From Curvularia sp. ZM96 (lineage: Eukaryota > Ascomycota > Dothideomycetes > Pleosporales > Pleosporaceae), in contig JAJGBQ010000003.1 in NCBI GenBank assembly GCA_022457065.1, forward strand, positions 4,588,001 through 4,652,000: 64,000 bases of DNA, written 5' to 3'. This document shows positions 43,450 to 54,338 of this stretch, in pieces (positions within the stretch are counted from its first letter, which is position 1; every line of letters begins with the position of its first letter). Under the pieces are notes generated by a model, which saw nothing but the letters and a program-made list of their open reading frames with translations, made no database searches and was not told the origin of the DNA. Made by a program: the position numbers and the translations under genes.

Positions 43450-45492
43450 GGTTGGGGAACTTGATATGCTTTTAAATCACTGTGTAGTTCACGGAGTTAG
43501 TAAATGTGTGAAGATTGCGGGTTCCTTGCTGTGATGGTCTTAGGATTTACTATGGTCAAGATCCATATGTTTTTATGCATCGCATCTTGACAGTGATTAC
43601 TTATCAGAGCTGCTTACTACCGAGGCCTACAACTATTAGTCCCATGTACGCAAGGCAGACTTGGTTATGTTTCTTCTCGGGACAGTGTTTCAAGACAAGT
43701 GTTACCGATGTTGAGTAAACCTTATAACAGGTGGTTCGACTGACTTCCTTTCTGGGTAAAGAAGCCCGGAGCTCATGTGATTATTGTCTATACATTTCTT
43801 CTTACTAATGTTCTCTTACTTACGAAGTACTTGTGGTATGCAGCTAAGAGACTAGTGTGCTTAGTAAAGTAAGTATCAGCTCGAGATTCTCAATTACCCA
43901 TATCTTACATGTCTCAAAACGCGGCTGTTGTGTTGATGCGGTCTTTCCGGAAGGATCGCCGTTCATAGCCTTAGCCCACAAATGTACAGCCAAGGACTCG
44001 GTAGCTCAAAAGTAAGAAATGATGCTTCACTACAAGTATGTACCAAAACTACTACACTAGCATAGTCCTCTCCACCCAAAACCCTTACGAACTTAAGTCA
44101 AGATCTCTTGCGTAGTCTTGTGAAAGTCCGTGCTTCCTCTTGTCGCACAGCTCGATAAAGTCTTGTTGCATCTATAGTGCGTCGAGAATACGTAGCTGAG
44201 AGCAGTTGCAAAATTCAGCACCCCGAAGATTGTTGCTGAGTTGAAAAGGCTATATAGTCCTTTTTCAAGTGTTTTTTTTTCAGTATCTGAGATATTCTTG
44301 AAATATGTGCAAGCTACTTGCATGCCAAGTATTCCCCAGTGCCCAGCCAGCTATGAACCTTGAGGGCAGGTATGTTGATGTCGCCTTCGCTCCTAGATTA
44401 ACCTGGTTGATACAGACTTTAATCTAGGGATGCCCGTGTTTGTGGTGCTTTGGTGATGATGTAGCGTGGAGCCGACTTCTGTGATGATGGGAACAATGCC
44501 CTGTGCTGATAAAAGCTACTTTTGGCGTACATATTGTAAATGAACCCGGGCCTGCTTCAGGAGCATGATACGGCATGGAATTCTTTGAAGAAGCCTTCTC
44601 TCTTGCAATCAAATGAGTTGCAAGTAATATCTAGAAATTGATTGCGGATCACGATACTAGAATGTGGTTTACCGGGTACGTCGGAAGGTTCCCTTAAACA
44701 TGATTTGACTCGGAGCGGTTCGTTCTTGAGATCGGTCCTTCCATGGTGGCTTCAACGTCTGTCAAAGAAAGAATTCGAGCGATCTGACGAGATGGTAACA
44801 CCTGTTGCTTACTTTGAGGGTTGTAGCGTTGTTCATGAGTCGCAAACATGGCCATGCCACGCCTAGGTTGGTACGCAAGTTAGCGCGCATTCACTGAATG
44901 GGAAAGTAACCTAAAGCAGCGGTCATGCTCCATTTCGTCCGAGGCAGGGATAAGGCGCAAAACGATCATCACGGTTCGCTCTTGCTATACTCTATGCCCA
45001 AGCCGAGTTGCATATACGCTGCAAGATGCGTTGTTTAAGACTTAATAAAAGTCTTGAGTTTAAGAAGGGCCGCGCGTATAAACCATCGCTGTTATTCTGC
45101 CGAATGGAATTCGCAGCGGGCTCGGCCAATTACATCGCACGCTGTTTGGCTCAGCCACTGTTTTACCCTGCCACTGTTGTAAGCACCTATTATTAACGCT
45201 AGCTGAGCGAGTGACGCGATCAGCCTTGCACATGTTTTGCCGTACGCCGGGGGTACTAACGCCCCGGGCGTTTCTACTAATCCAATTCGCGATGTTCTTG
45301 CAAGGGTTTCTGCGCCGTGAAGGCCTGTGCCGCTGGTCCAATGAGGCTCAGGCCCGCGTAATGATCTTGGTTCTGATGTGGCTCATCTTATCGTGGCTGG
45401 ATGTGTGATCGAATTCGTGCCTGTATTATAAGTTGTGGGATCTGCTGACAGAGTGGTCCGTATCGTCACAATCTGCTACCACTTCTTTCATC
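43450..45492. other. Gene-poor, AT-richer 2 kb stretch
   Basis: No gene or RNA is supported. A small hairpin (AAGACTT, 5-nt loop, AAGTCTT) lies at 45037-45055. The part from about 45060 to 45400 is more GC-rich than the rest and has short ORFs on both strands that I cannot assign; it may be a relic insertion. Confidence 0.5.
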
Positions 45493-46626
45493 ATGGCAAC
45501 ATTACAAAAATCTGTGGCCTCCAGCATCAGTTGTGTTCTCCAACAGGGACCACAATGGCCATGGACGACGCCAGACCACCAACCAGCAGTAGAAGATGCC
45601 GATGTAGTTCAAGGCAGAATATTTTGGTTACCGGCGGAGAAGGATTTACCAGAGCGCGCGGTTGAAAGAGTACATGGCAAAGGTGCTGTGGAAGGTATCT
45701 ATGGGCGTCCAGTGGTTATAGTATCGAGACCTACAAAAGACAGTCATACAGCGCATTTCCAGATTGTGAGTTTAGTTCTTTGGTGATTCAGAGACGGCAC
45801 TAACATGTCGAAGATCTCTCCGTTGCAGCGGAAAACGATAGGCGACCTGTACAACGTGTCAACCGAGTTCCATATTGGTCGACGCACCGGGCATATCCCA
45901 ATAACACCACCACTAAACCATTCGCATGCGAGCTCTAAGACGACGAAGAAGCAGTTTCCGACTTTGCGATTGGTGAATGGTGCCCGGTTGCGATCGGACT
46001 CATACGTAAACATTTGGAACGTTTACAAGATCGACTGGTCGTTGTTGAAGGTATATACGAATCCAGAGATCCCGGATGTGAAGCAGTTTCGATTCGGTCA
46101 CAAATCGACAAGGCGGCTGTTAGCCAGGAGCGCGATCCTTACCAAGTATGAGCCCGGTACACAACACCGAACACATTCTAGACAAACTTTGGGACGCACA
46201 GATTCTTGGTCTGATATTGCATATACGATGCCCATGATGCAGAAATCGACATCGGAGCCAGTCTGGGTATCGACAGAAATTCCTCAATCAACCCGTGCTC
46301 GAAGGTTCTCGGATTCGGAAATTTACTCTTTAAGGTCGTGCAGATGCTCCGAGACTTATGGTTCTCGAACGACTCTTCGCTTATCAGACAATGTGCACAA
46401 ATCTGGGTATTCCCAATCCAAGGCGCCATCGGATACAGCAGATGGAGCGATAGCGCACAGCTCAGTTACATGGGCCATAAGGCATCCTTTGGATTGTTTG
46501 TTCAGGCGCGGCGCGGATGGTTGCAATAGCAGTATGGTGACAAGGATCCATGCCAGAAAAAGAGAGAAGAATCAGTTGTGGATGAATGCGAAGGGGGTGG
46601 CGGCGGTAATCATAGCTTCAATATAA
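45493..46626 (+). CDS. Hypothetical protein; C-terminal half uncertain
   Basis: The first exon, 45493-45765, reads MATLQKSVASSISCVLQQGP, then GRIFWLPAEKDLPERAVERV and GRPVVIVSRPTKDSHTAHFQ. The second exon starts at 45829 (TTGCAG acceptor after a CTAAC branch point) or 45814 (both in phase) and reads KTIGDLYNVSTEFHIGRRTG, then FPTLRLVNGARLRSDSYVNI and RLLARSAILTKYEPGTQ. This part looks like a conserved fungal protein of unknown role; VEGIYGRPVVIVSRP suggests a small beta-barrel. From about 46150 the same frame continues to 46626 as Ser/Arg-rich sequence. The other two frames are more protein-like in stretches (see findings), so the C-terminus may be frameshifted. No function is assigned. Confidence 0.5.
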
Positions 46627-46663
46627 TAATCCGCCAATATCGGCTAATAATAATGATTTGTGA

Positions 46664-47674
46664 TCATCCGGTGCCCTGTCTGTAGGTTTCAACCCATTTG
46701 AGTGCATGTAAGATGGGTTCGGATTCCGTCAGCGATCTCTCATCAGCCCTCAAAGTCTCCGCATGGGCTCGAAAACGTTGGTAGGTTTCCAAGTGTCCCG
46801 CGCTGGACAAATCTCCAACGAGTGCTGTACGCATGAAAACCCACAGCGACTCGTTTTTGATATCGAGCTTAACAGCGTAACTGAACACGTCTCTTACCAG
46901 TTCTTGTCTAGAAGATGGGGCTATTTGGGGCATCAAATACAGAAGAAAGGACCAGCCAGATATGTCGCTTGGGTGTCTGCAGCACCAGGTTTTGACTCGT
47001 CGAGCAAAGTCTTCCTCAAGATGGGAAGCATGGGTTTTTTGAACCAATCTTCGGGCGTATTGCCAGGCGTGGTAATTTTTAGGATGTTGTTCTCCAGATT
47101 TGCATACTGCATCGAGCTCCTTATTCCAAAAGCTTGTTTTCTGCGAATCAGCAGCGTCCGCCAGCTCGGCAGATACGAGTGAGTCTACAATGTGGGAGCG
47201 GTGATACCACAGCGTTGGGGACTTGGACTGGCGGTGGAGCGGTGATGTGAGAATGCTGTCCAACAAACAAAGCTCTCGCCGTAAAGACTTGTGGTATATA
47301 TTTCCAGCTTGGAGACCATGCTCAGTTTTCAGTCGAGCGAGCTCATGTCTACGATAGTTTGCAGCAGTGATATGCTCAGGGTCGAAAAGGAGCATGATCT
47401 CTGTTGCCCGCATTGTGTGATCAACTGTCGCTGGATCGTTACTGTGTTTGTTCGTGAAGAATTGTTGGCGTGCTTCCACATAAGCTAAAGCGAGTGCTTT
47501 CTTTGAGACTCCAAGGTGCAACCCTTCATGCATGCAGATACCGTCTGGCGGCTGTAGGCCAGGTGGGAGGATTTCGATTTCGACGACTTCGTTCTCATGG
47601 TTTTGGAAGTATTCGATCAACGTTGTATAGGCCAATTTTTGGAATGCTGATCGTTGGGATACGTTCGGCTCCAT
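46664..47674 (-). CDS. Protein prenyltransferase alpha-subunit repeat protein (PTAR1-like)
   Basis: A single-exon gene of 336 residues. It carries PPTA helical-hairpin repeats: EHITAANYRRHELARLK, SPTLWYHRSHIVDSLVS, HPKNYHAWQYARRLVQK, HPSDISGWSFLLYLMPQ and KNESLWVFMRTALVGDL. These Trp-containing repeats define alpha subunits of farnesyl- and geranylgeranyltransferases and the related PTAR1/Ecm9-type subunit. The long non-repeat N-terminus (IEILPPGLQPPDGICMHEG) and divergent repeat sequence favour the PTAR1-like group over the catalytic-complex alpha subunits Ram2 or Bet4. In animals PTAR1 pairs with RabGGTB to prenylate the SNARE Ykt6; the fungal role is inference. ATG 47674 is close to the divergent GET1 start (237 bp), suggesting a shared promoter. 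Confidence 0.8.
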   Translation of the reverse strand: MEPNVSQRSAFQKLAYTTLIEYFQNHENEVVEIEILPPGLQPPDGICMHEGLHLGVSKKALALAYVEARQQFFTNKHSNDPATVDHTMRATEIMLLFDPEHITAANYRRHELARLKTEHGLQAGNIYHKSLRRELCLLDSILTSPLHRQSKSPTLWYHRSHIVDSLVSAELADAADSQKTSFWNKELDAVCKSGEQHPKNYHAWQYARRLVQKTHASHLEEDFARRVKTWCCRHPSDISGWSFLLYLMPQIAPSSRQELVRDVFSYAVKLDIKNESLWVFMRTALVGDLSSAGHLETYQRFRAHAETLRADERSLTESEPILHALKWVETYRQGTG

Positions 47675-47911
47675 CGCACACAGCCTGAAAATAAAAAGTC
47701 ATTCAGTACTATCAGGCGTAGTTTGGAGTCAATATGAAGGGGTCGAGGCTAGTAGGGTCAAGAGAAGCAGCCAGCTGCAGGAAGCACGGTCCACTGCTCC
47801 AAACTTGTCACCAAATCCCACCGTATGACATAGCGCCTTCTCGATGATCTGGACACAACATCATGCGATGAGAACACCCCGCATTGCGACTCTTCTCCAC
47901 CACCCCCAACC

Positions 47912-48691
47912 ATGCCGTCGCTTCTCCTGGTAGTCTTCATCCTCCAGCTGGTACTCCACATCATCAACACGGTGGGCAAAAACACCGTCAACGAGCTGGT
48001 AAGCCCCGCACCGAATGGTGAAGATGAAAGGGCATGTTGCTGACCTCGCTGCAGCTATGGATCCTCTACAACAAGCTACCGACACCTAGCTCGAGCTCTG
48101 CAAAGCGATGCCAAGTGCTGAAGAAGGAGATTGTACAACTGAAGCGCGAGCTGGGTAACACGTCGCCTCAGGACAACTTTTCGAAATGGGCGAAGTTGGA
48201 CAGGCAGCACAACAAGGCCATGGCTGAGTACCAGAAGCTGGGTATGTCGAAGCTTGTTTTGGGAGCCGTTTCTGTGTTTGCCGCATGCATATTTACTGAC
48301 GCGCCTTGTTCCAGATGGCTCTTTGCGCTCGCACCAGTCGGCCTTCACGTCTACCGTCTCTACCCTTCGCTGGCTCGGAACACAAGGCCTCCGCTTCGTC
48401 CTACAATTTTGGTTCTCCAAGTCGCCCATGTTCTGGATACCCGCGGGGTGGGTTCCATACTATGTTGAATGGATACTTAGTTTTCCACGTGCGCCGTTGG
48501 GGAGTGTGAGCATAAACGTATGGGGCATTGCATGCGCGAGTATGATTGCTCTCGTTGCCGAGGCGATTGCTGCAGCATGGGTTCTCATCATGCACAAGCC
48601 GACGCCTGTGGCGGCAGACAAGCAGCGCCGGAAGCAAGAAGCCATGGCGTTCAGTGCCAGTCAGAAACCGGCAGAGAAGAAGGAACTCTGA
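47912..48691 (+). CDS. GET1: Tail-anchored protein insertion receptor Get1 (WRB/CHD5 family)
   Basis: Get1 with Get2 forms the ER receptor that accepts tail-anchored proteins from the Get3 ATPase. Exons are 47912-47998, 48055-48241 and 48315-48691 (216 residues). The first membrane helix is LLLVVFILQLVLHIINTVG. The cytosolic coiled coil, which docks on Get3, includes KKEIVQLKRELGNTSPQDNF and KWAKLDRQHNKAMAEYQKLD. A second membrane region follows around LRFVLQFWFSKSPMFWIPAG, and a third in CASMIALVAEAIAAAWVLIM. The tail is short and charged (KQRRKQEAMAFSASQKPAEK). Length and three-helix layout match the family well. It is divergent from the prenyltransferase-like gene. Confidence 0.95.
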
Positions 48692-50708
48692 TAGTTTGTT
48701 TGGCCCTGATAGCTATCGCACGTAGGCCCCTTGTGGCTGTATATCACAAACATAGTTTTTTGGAATCAAGCATGTCTCCCATCAAAAGACGCAAAGTCGT
48801 CCTGGCTTTCGCTCTGACACTGCAACACGAGTGGGATGATCTTGGCAGATCGTTTGGCTTCTTCTAGGCTACAAATTGAACCCGTGATCGTGGAGGAGTT
48901 GCGAATCACCGAGTCTTCGAAAGAGCCAACATCAGATATCTAAGGTAGATATGCACGAAAGGAACAATGACTAGCGGCGCTATACGGGGCAGTCGGACAT
49001 GAAACTGCGCGTTCGTACAGCAAGCTCGCGTCTGTGTTGAGGTTCCTGGACGTGGTGTTTTGTAAGTGGTGGTAGCAAGAAATCAGAGGAAAGAAAAGTT
49101 CACAGTTGTGCGCTAAAGCCCCTCGGCCCGATAATGATCCGTGATCCGTATCCGGCCTCTTGCCTGCTCCGCCATGCCCACCTAGCGGCATTCTGCATCT
49201 CGTTTATTCTTGCGGCCATCCAAGCCACTGTATGCAGGACTCTTTTCTTTTTACTCGCGGCGTCAGGAACAAGACCAACGTGCATGTTCGGCCTTGAGAA
49301 AGGGGCGGACAAATCGACCTGCATCGCCCACGGCGCTGACAAAACGGCTCGACTCCGCACTGCAAAAGTATGGGGTTGAGCCGGTGTTGGAGAAACCGAT
49401 CCAGCAACGGCCCTGTTGGCCATGTCCTCCGTAAACTGCGACAGTGCGGCGTCGTTAGAACGTTGGCTAGCTGAATACAGTAGTTGTAGGCAAAGTTTCC
49501 GGGGCGAAGCTCTTGATCGCCGTTCAAGCAAGCATCCTCTGTCGTATGTCCGGCCAATCGTCTACGCGTATACGCGTAGACAAGCCCTCACGGCTCGCAT
49601 CGACGCACGGGCATACGAAGGGGGTTAATGTCGGTACCACTGTGCCGTGCTTCTCCAGACCAAGACTACGTACCGGAGTCAGCCGATGTCAACACTTGAA
49701 TCGCGCTCTTTTTAGGCGACCCAGACGACCTAGACTATGGGGCAGCGGTGCTCAGCTGCTACACAAGACACCTGACTCTATACCCACATGCGCGGTTCAG
49801 CTGCTTTCCCCACAATCTGGGCTCAAAAGCATTGCGTGCAGTGATCGCACGCAGACCACCACCCAGCCCCAAGCACCCACCAGAGGGCCGCAGTTAGAAT
49901 AGAGTTTACGAGGCGTCTGGGGAGGTCCGCGGTGTAAGGCGGGGAACCATAGGCACTGCAAATTGCTCGACAGCCACCAACTCCGGTGTTGCGAGAAATG
50001 ACAAGCCTGATGCCTGTGCCACGCATCTCATGCATAGAGTACCGTCTTCTCCATGATGGTTGGTGTGGGTGAAAATCCTACTGACCCCACAGCTAGGTGT
50101 ACACGTACAATCGCTGTCAAGGCCTCGGAGCCCGCAAACGTCTGTGACCCGAGCCGCACAAAAGCATCGGGCTGGCCAACAGCCCGCAGGTGTTCGATGG
50201 ACCCTTTGGAGCCAGCCACCGGGTGTCCAGTGCGAAACCCAGGAATTCGTTGAGACTCGACCGGGACAAGCGCCGTGACGAAGTGGCGTCACCTCTCCGC
50301 ACGATCCATTCTTGCTTCTCCCAATGACGATCGGAGGATTTTCGCACCGGCGCAAGCCCCGTCTAATTCGTGGACAAGCCGCGCATTTAGCAACGTAAAA
50401 CTCCACATCGCTCGCATTGACTGAAGTCTCCGCCTTTCCTGGGGTTTGTAGCCCCTTCACCGCATCGTCCCCCTGGTCCTGCACGTCGCCTGTCTCCAGC
50501 GCCTCTACGCACAACAACAACTTCCCTCTCCATCGCCAACTCCCACCACCGCAATTTCGCTCTCGACAATAGGGCTGGCGCCAGATAATGCCGTGGCCTG
50601 AACGATTGATTCCGAGACGTCCGCGACCGCGATAGGACACCGCTCTGCAGTTCGTTATTCTCGCCTCATCGATGGCATCAGTGAATACATTATAGCCCAG
50701 CGCACGAC
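48692..50708. other. 2 kb intergenic stretch with a perfect 22-bp palindrome
   Basis: No gene is supported. Long minus-strand ORFs at 49100-49531 and 49906-50640 lack recognisable features; the latter is Cys/Arg/Gly-rich and overlaps opposing ORFs. A perfect palindrome lies at 49560-49581. The segment nearest 50709 is likely the promoter and 5' UTR of the fusion gene. Confidence 0.5.
49560..49581. promoter_or_regulatory. Perfect 22-bp palindrome with two ACGCGT boxes
   Basis: GTCTACGCGTA followed directly by its reverse complement TACGCGTAGAC, with no spacer. It contains two ACGCGT hexamers, the core of the MluI cell-cycle box bound by MBF-type (Mbp1/Swi6) factors. It lies about 1.1 kb upstream of the fusion gene. 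Regulatory function is inference. Confidence 0.4.
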
Positions 50709-53473
50709 ATGACTGTCACGAATTTCGATGGCGATTTTCCCACGCGAGGGCCCGTAGTTCTGGGCGTGTCGGCTGCAACGCTAGCAATATGCTCAGTGTT
50801 TGTGGCCCTTCGTCTAATCTCCAGGTTTTTGGTGGTTAGAAAGCCAGGATGGGACGACTACACAATGCTCCTCGCATGGATGATTGCCTTTGGCGCCTCC
50901 TTCTCTTTATGCTATGGCGCGACAAGGGGCTTGGGACGCAAGCAAGAAAATATACCGCCAGAGTGGCAGGGGGCCATGAAGAAGTCATCCTATACCTTCT
51001 CCGTACTATATGTACGTACTCAACATTGCATTTAGACATGTTTAGTACTAAAGCGTAGCAGAATCCCGCACTCATGACGACCAAGACCTCGATTCTCTTA
51101 TTCTATCTGACACTCTCCAAAACCCACAAAGTGTTTCGAGGGGCTACAATCGCAACTCTTGTCGTAGTCAACGTTGGCGGACTGGCACTGACGATCCTCA
51201 ACATTCTCCAATGTCGCCCCATTGGCGCTGCGTGGGCATCACCTGTTCCCAGTACAGCGCATTGTACCAATATCGTCACCATCTACCTCTCATCCGCACC
51301 GCTAAACATAATTACCGATCTGGCTATCCTATTCCTCCCAATGCCGATTCTCACTGGCATGCGGCTACCCAAGAAGCAGAAGATTATCTTGGTTGTCACG
51401 TTTGGATTCGGTATATTCGTTGCGGTCGTTGATGTCATTCGGATCGCATACTTGCAACAAGCTCAACGCAACACTCTCGAGGCCGCCCAACAGCAGACTA
51501 CTGAATCCGGAAACGACCAGAGGAACACGGGTAATTTTGGATGGTTCTCGTCTTTGTCTTTTATGTGGAGCGCTGTCGAAATCAACCTAGGCATAATGTG
51601 TGGCTGTGTTCCCGCCCTGAAGCCGCTCGTCAGGAGATTTCTCCCCAGTTGGGTCATTGACCACACGATCCGCGACACAACAACACAAACAAGCGACGAG
51701 CCTGTTCTCCATCCCGACATCCCCGACATCCTCGATTCCAGAAGGCGGTCGGACCCACTGACACCTCCCATATCACCATTCAACAAGCCCCCTACAGCTC
51801 GTAGAAGTGGCGGTGATGACCAGATTGACATGATGGATTTTCTGACGACTCCCGATATGACCGAGCTGCCCCAACTCAGACCGACAAATACGAACGTCAC
51901 TTTCCGCACTCAGCCCCAGCAAGTAACCTTCTTTGACTTTGTCAACACAGGCCAGAAGAAGAACATTACCCTGCGGAGCAACCGAGAGTCTATATATCCC
52001 GTAATCATGGTAACCATACTTTTTGCGGTTTGGGGATTTGCCTATGGATTCCTAGACGTTCTGAATTCGCGGTTCCAAGAAGTGGCTCACACGAGCGATT
52101 GGGAAACAGTCGGCCAACACTCAGCTTATTACGTTGGCTATCTGGTAGGGCCGTTGACTTTCGGACGTCTTGTGTTCAAGGTCTGGGGATTCAAAGCCTG
52201 CTACATGGTTGGGTTATCGGTCTACGCTTGTGGAACCCTTGTCTTCTGGCCATCGGCTGTGTTGAATTCTTTCCCTGCATTCATGATATCCAACTTCATC
52301 ACAGGTGCGGGGCTTTCGACCTTGGAACTCAGCGCGAACCCCTTTATAGCTCTTTGTGGGCCACCAGAGTATGCAGAGGCGCGATTGAACTTCTCACAAG
52401 GTGTTCAAGCCGTGAGCAGTATAATCTCTCCACTTTTGGCGAACAAGGTGCTATTTCCCTCTGAAGCTGCAAGCCTCATCGACATACAGTGGACATATCT
52501 CGGCATCTCGTTTTTCAACATTGTCCTTGCCATTATCTACTTCTACGTACCGCTCCCAGAGGCCACAGATGAACAGCTCGAAGCTGCCAGCCAGCGTACT
52601 GTGCCACACGCACGGGAGGCTACGGTGAAGGTTGGATCTAGACGCGTCAGGGTCTTATGGATTAGCCTGGGTATGGCCGTTTTCTCGCAATTTTGCTACG
52701 TTGGCGGCCAAGAGTCTACATCGACTTCGTATGGGGATTTTCTTGCTCGTGTCACGCCTTCGCTCGACGTGGTGTCCCAACGAGCATACGGCCATACAGC
52801 TTTTGCCCTGTCTCGATTTCTGGCTGCCTTTATCGATATTTGGGTCAAGCCGCGCTACAGTTTGTTATTCTTCTACCTGGGTGCGATTGCCTTTGCTGCT
52901 GCAGCAATGCATACCTCTGGCTCCACAGGCGCGGTCATCATTGCGTTGATCATGTTCTTCGAAGGCCCGATATTCCCTCAGATTTTTGCTCAAGGAATTC
53001 GCGGTATGGGTAAGCACACCGGGGACGCTGCCGCACTCCTGACATCTGCCATTGGCGGCGGCGCCGTCTTCCCGCCCATCATGTTCGCTGTGCTCAAGAC
53101 CTACAATCCGCAATACGCTTTCTGCGTCACCATCGCCGCTTACTCAGCTGGCGCCTTGTTCCCGATATACCTCAATGTCTTCCCCGCAGCCCGTGCACTA
53201 TCAGACCCTGTGCGTGATGAGAAGACCAGGCGCGAGTCTGAAGCTCAGGAGAAGGAGCGGCGAGGCTCCAGCCATATCGAGAAACTGAAGAGATGGAGCA
53301 TGGGTAAGAAGAGGGCGAGTATCACGAAGAAGGATCATGACTTGCCGTCCATAGAACACCGAGAGCGGCGGAGTTGGCCAGAAGGCTTGGCACCCAGGAG
53401 CAACAGTTTGGCTATTGAGCCAGTGAGGACGCCTAGTGCTACTAGTGGTAGCAGTACTTGGAGTGGGAGGTGA
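50709..53473 (+). CDS. Fusion: fungal rhodopsin-like (PTH11/SAT4) 7TM domain + FHS/FucP-type MFS carrier
   Basis: Exons are 50709-51011 and 51059-53473 (905 residues). Residues 1 to about 295 form a fungal rhodopsin-like 7TM domain: VVLGVSAATLAICSVFVALR, the family motif GWDDYTMLLAW, QNPALMTTKTSILLFYLTLS across the splice, LNIITDLAILFLPMPILTGM and EINLGIMCGCVPALKPLVRR. A polar linker (about 295-410; DILDSRRRSDPLTPPISPFN) then leads without a stop into a 12-helix MFS domain (about 414-815) of the L-fucose/glucose-galactose permease type: IMVTILFAVWGFAYGFLDVL, FITGAGLSTLELSANPFIAL and ANKVLFPSEAAS. A basic cytosolic tail ends the protein. The linker and MFS lie in one 2.4 kb exon, so the fusion does not depend on splice choice. 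It may be a sensor-transporter or transceptor, or simply a joined gene pair; the role is unknown. Confidence 0.9.
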
Positions 53474-54338
53474 GGGATCTCTCCACCTTTACTTCTTTTT
53501 TTCCTTTCATCTGTCTCTCTCTTTCCTTTCCTATATCAGGCATGATACCACGGCTCGGATTTTTCTTTTCTTTTCTTGTTTTTCTTTTCTTTGTGTAACT
53601 ATAGCGACGGTTTTATTTGTCACGTATTTCCTTTTTGTTTTTCCCTCTGCAAAGATACCATGGGATGGGCCGTCGGGCGGAATTTATTTTTTCATAGTTT
53701 CCAATGTGAGCAAGGTAACGGTTTCTTCGGGTGTTGAGGCTGGGTGGATATTTGCGGTTTTTAAGTCACTATTGTAGTCTAGTTTTTCTGCTACTTTGTG
53801 TGTACGATTAAAGGAGAAAAACAGAAGTATATCTTGGGGGAAATGAACCGTATGGCTGGAATTTTCCATGAAAATTCTTATGTAACGTGATGACGGTGTG
53901 TACTGAATTACTGAGACATATAGAAGAGAGAAAGGGGGTTCAGGAGCAAAGTAACCACATGATAATTGACAAATCAATGGGATCCAATGCGGATGAAAGA
54001 GGGGAAGTGATGTCACGTGAAGAAAGACAAGCATTTTATCCTGTTAGTTCATTTATTCATGCTTAAGATTTTCTTTCTAGGCATAGGAGGAAGCGAAACG
54101 AGCATGCTGCGTTTTCAACATAGACACTCGCTCGCTGGCTGTCATTATTTCAATGTCAAAGCAGAAGAATTACTAAAAAAACGTCTGAGATGCTAAGGGT
54201 TCCAGAGAAAGAGGAATATAAAAAAAACGCCAAGTCCATGCCTGCTGCTATAACGACTATACTTTTGCCCTCGCCATATCTTTGTTGATTGGTCATGCTA
54301 GACGCTATAGGCGCACGCGTTGACTCTAGAGCAGTTCT
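53474..54338. other. 3' intergenic region between convergent genes
   Basis: About 860 bp with a long T/C-rich stretch at its start and AT-rich sequence after. It probably contains the 3' UTR of the fusion gene. No gene is seen. Confidence 0.55.
53560..53593 (+). repeat. T/C-rich simple-sequence tract
   Basis: An imperfect TTTTC microsatellite-like run in the presumed 3' UTR of the fusion gene. It is nearly pure pyrimidine on the plus strand. Confidence 0.6.

Noticed and set aside
45037..45055. Small hairpin AAGACTT-loop-AAGTCTT
   Set aside because: A 7-bp stem is expected by chance in this much sequence and is not tied to any gene end.
49100..49531. 143-codon minus-strand ORF
   Set aside because: No recognised motif; several ORFs overlap it on both strands. 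A small lineage-specific protein cannot be excluded.
49906..50640. 244-codon minus-strand ORF, Cys/Arg/Gly-rich
   Set aside because: No domain, and its composition looks like translated promoter DNA upstream of the fusion gene; opposing ORFs overlap it.
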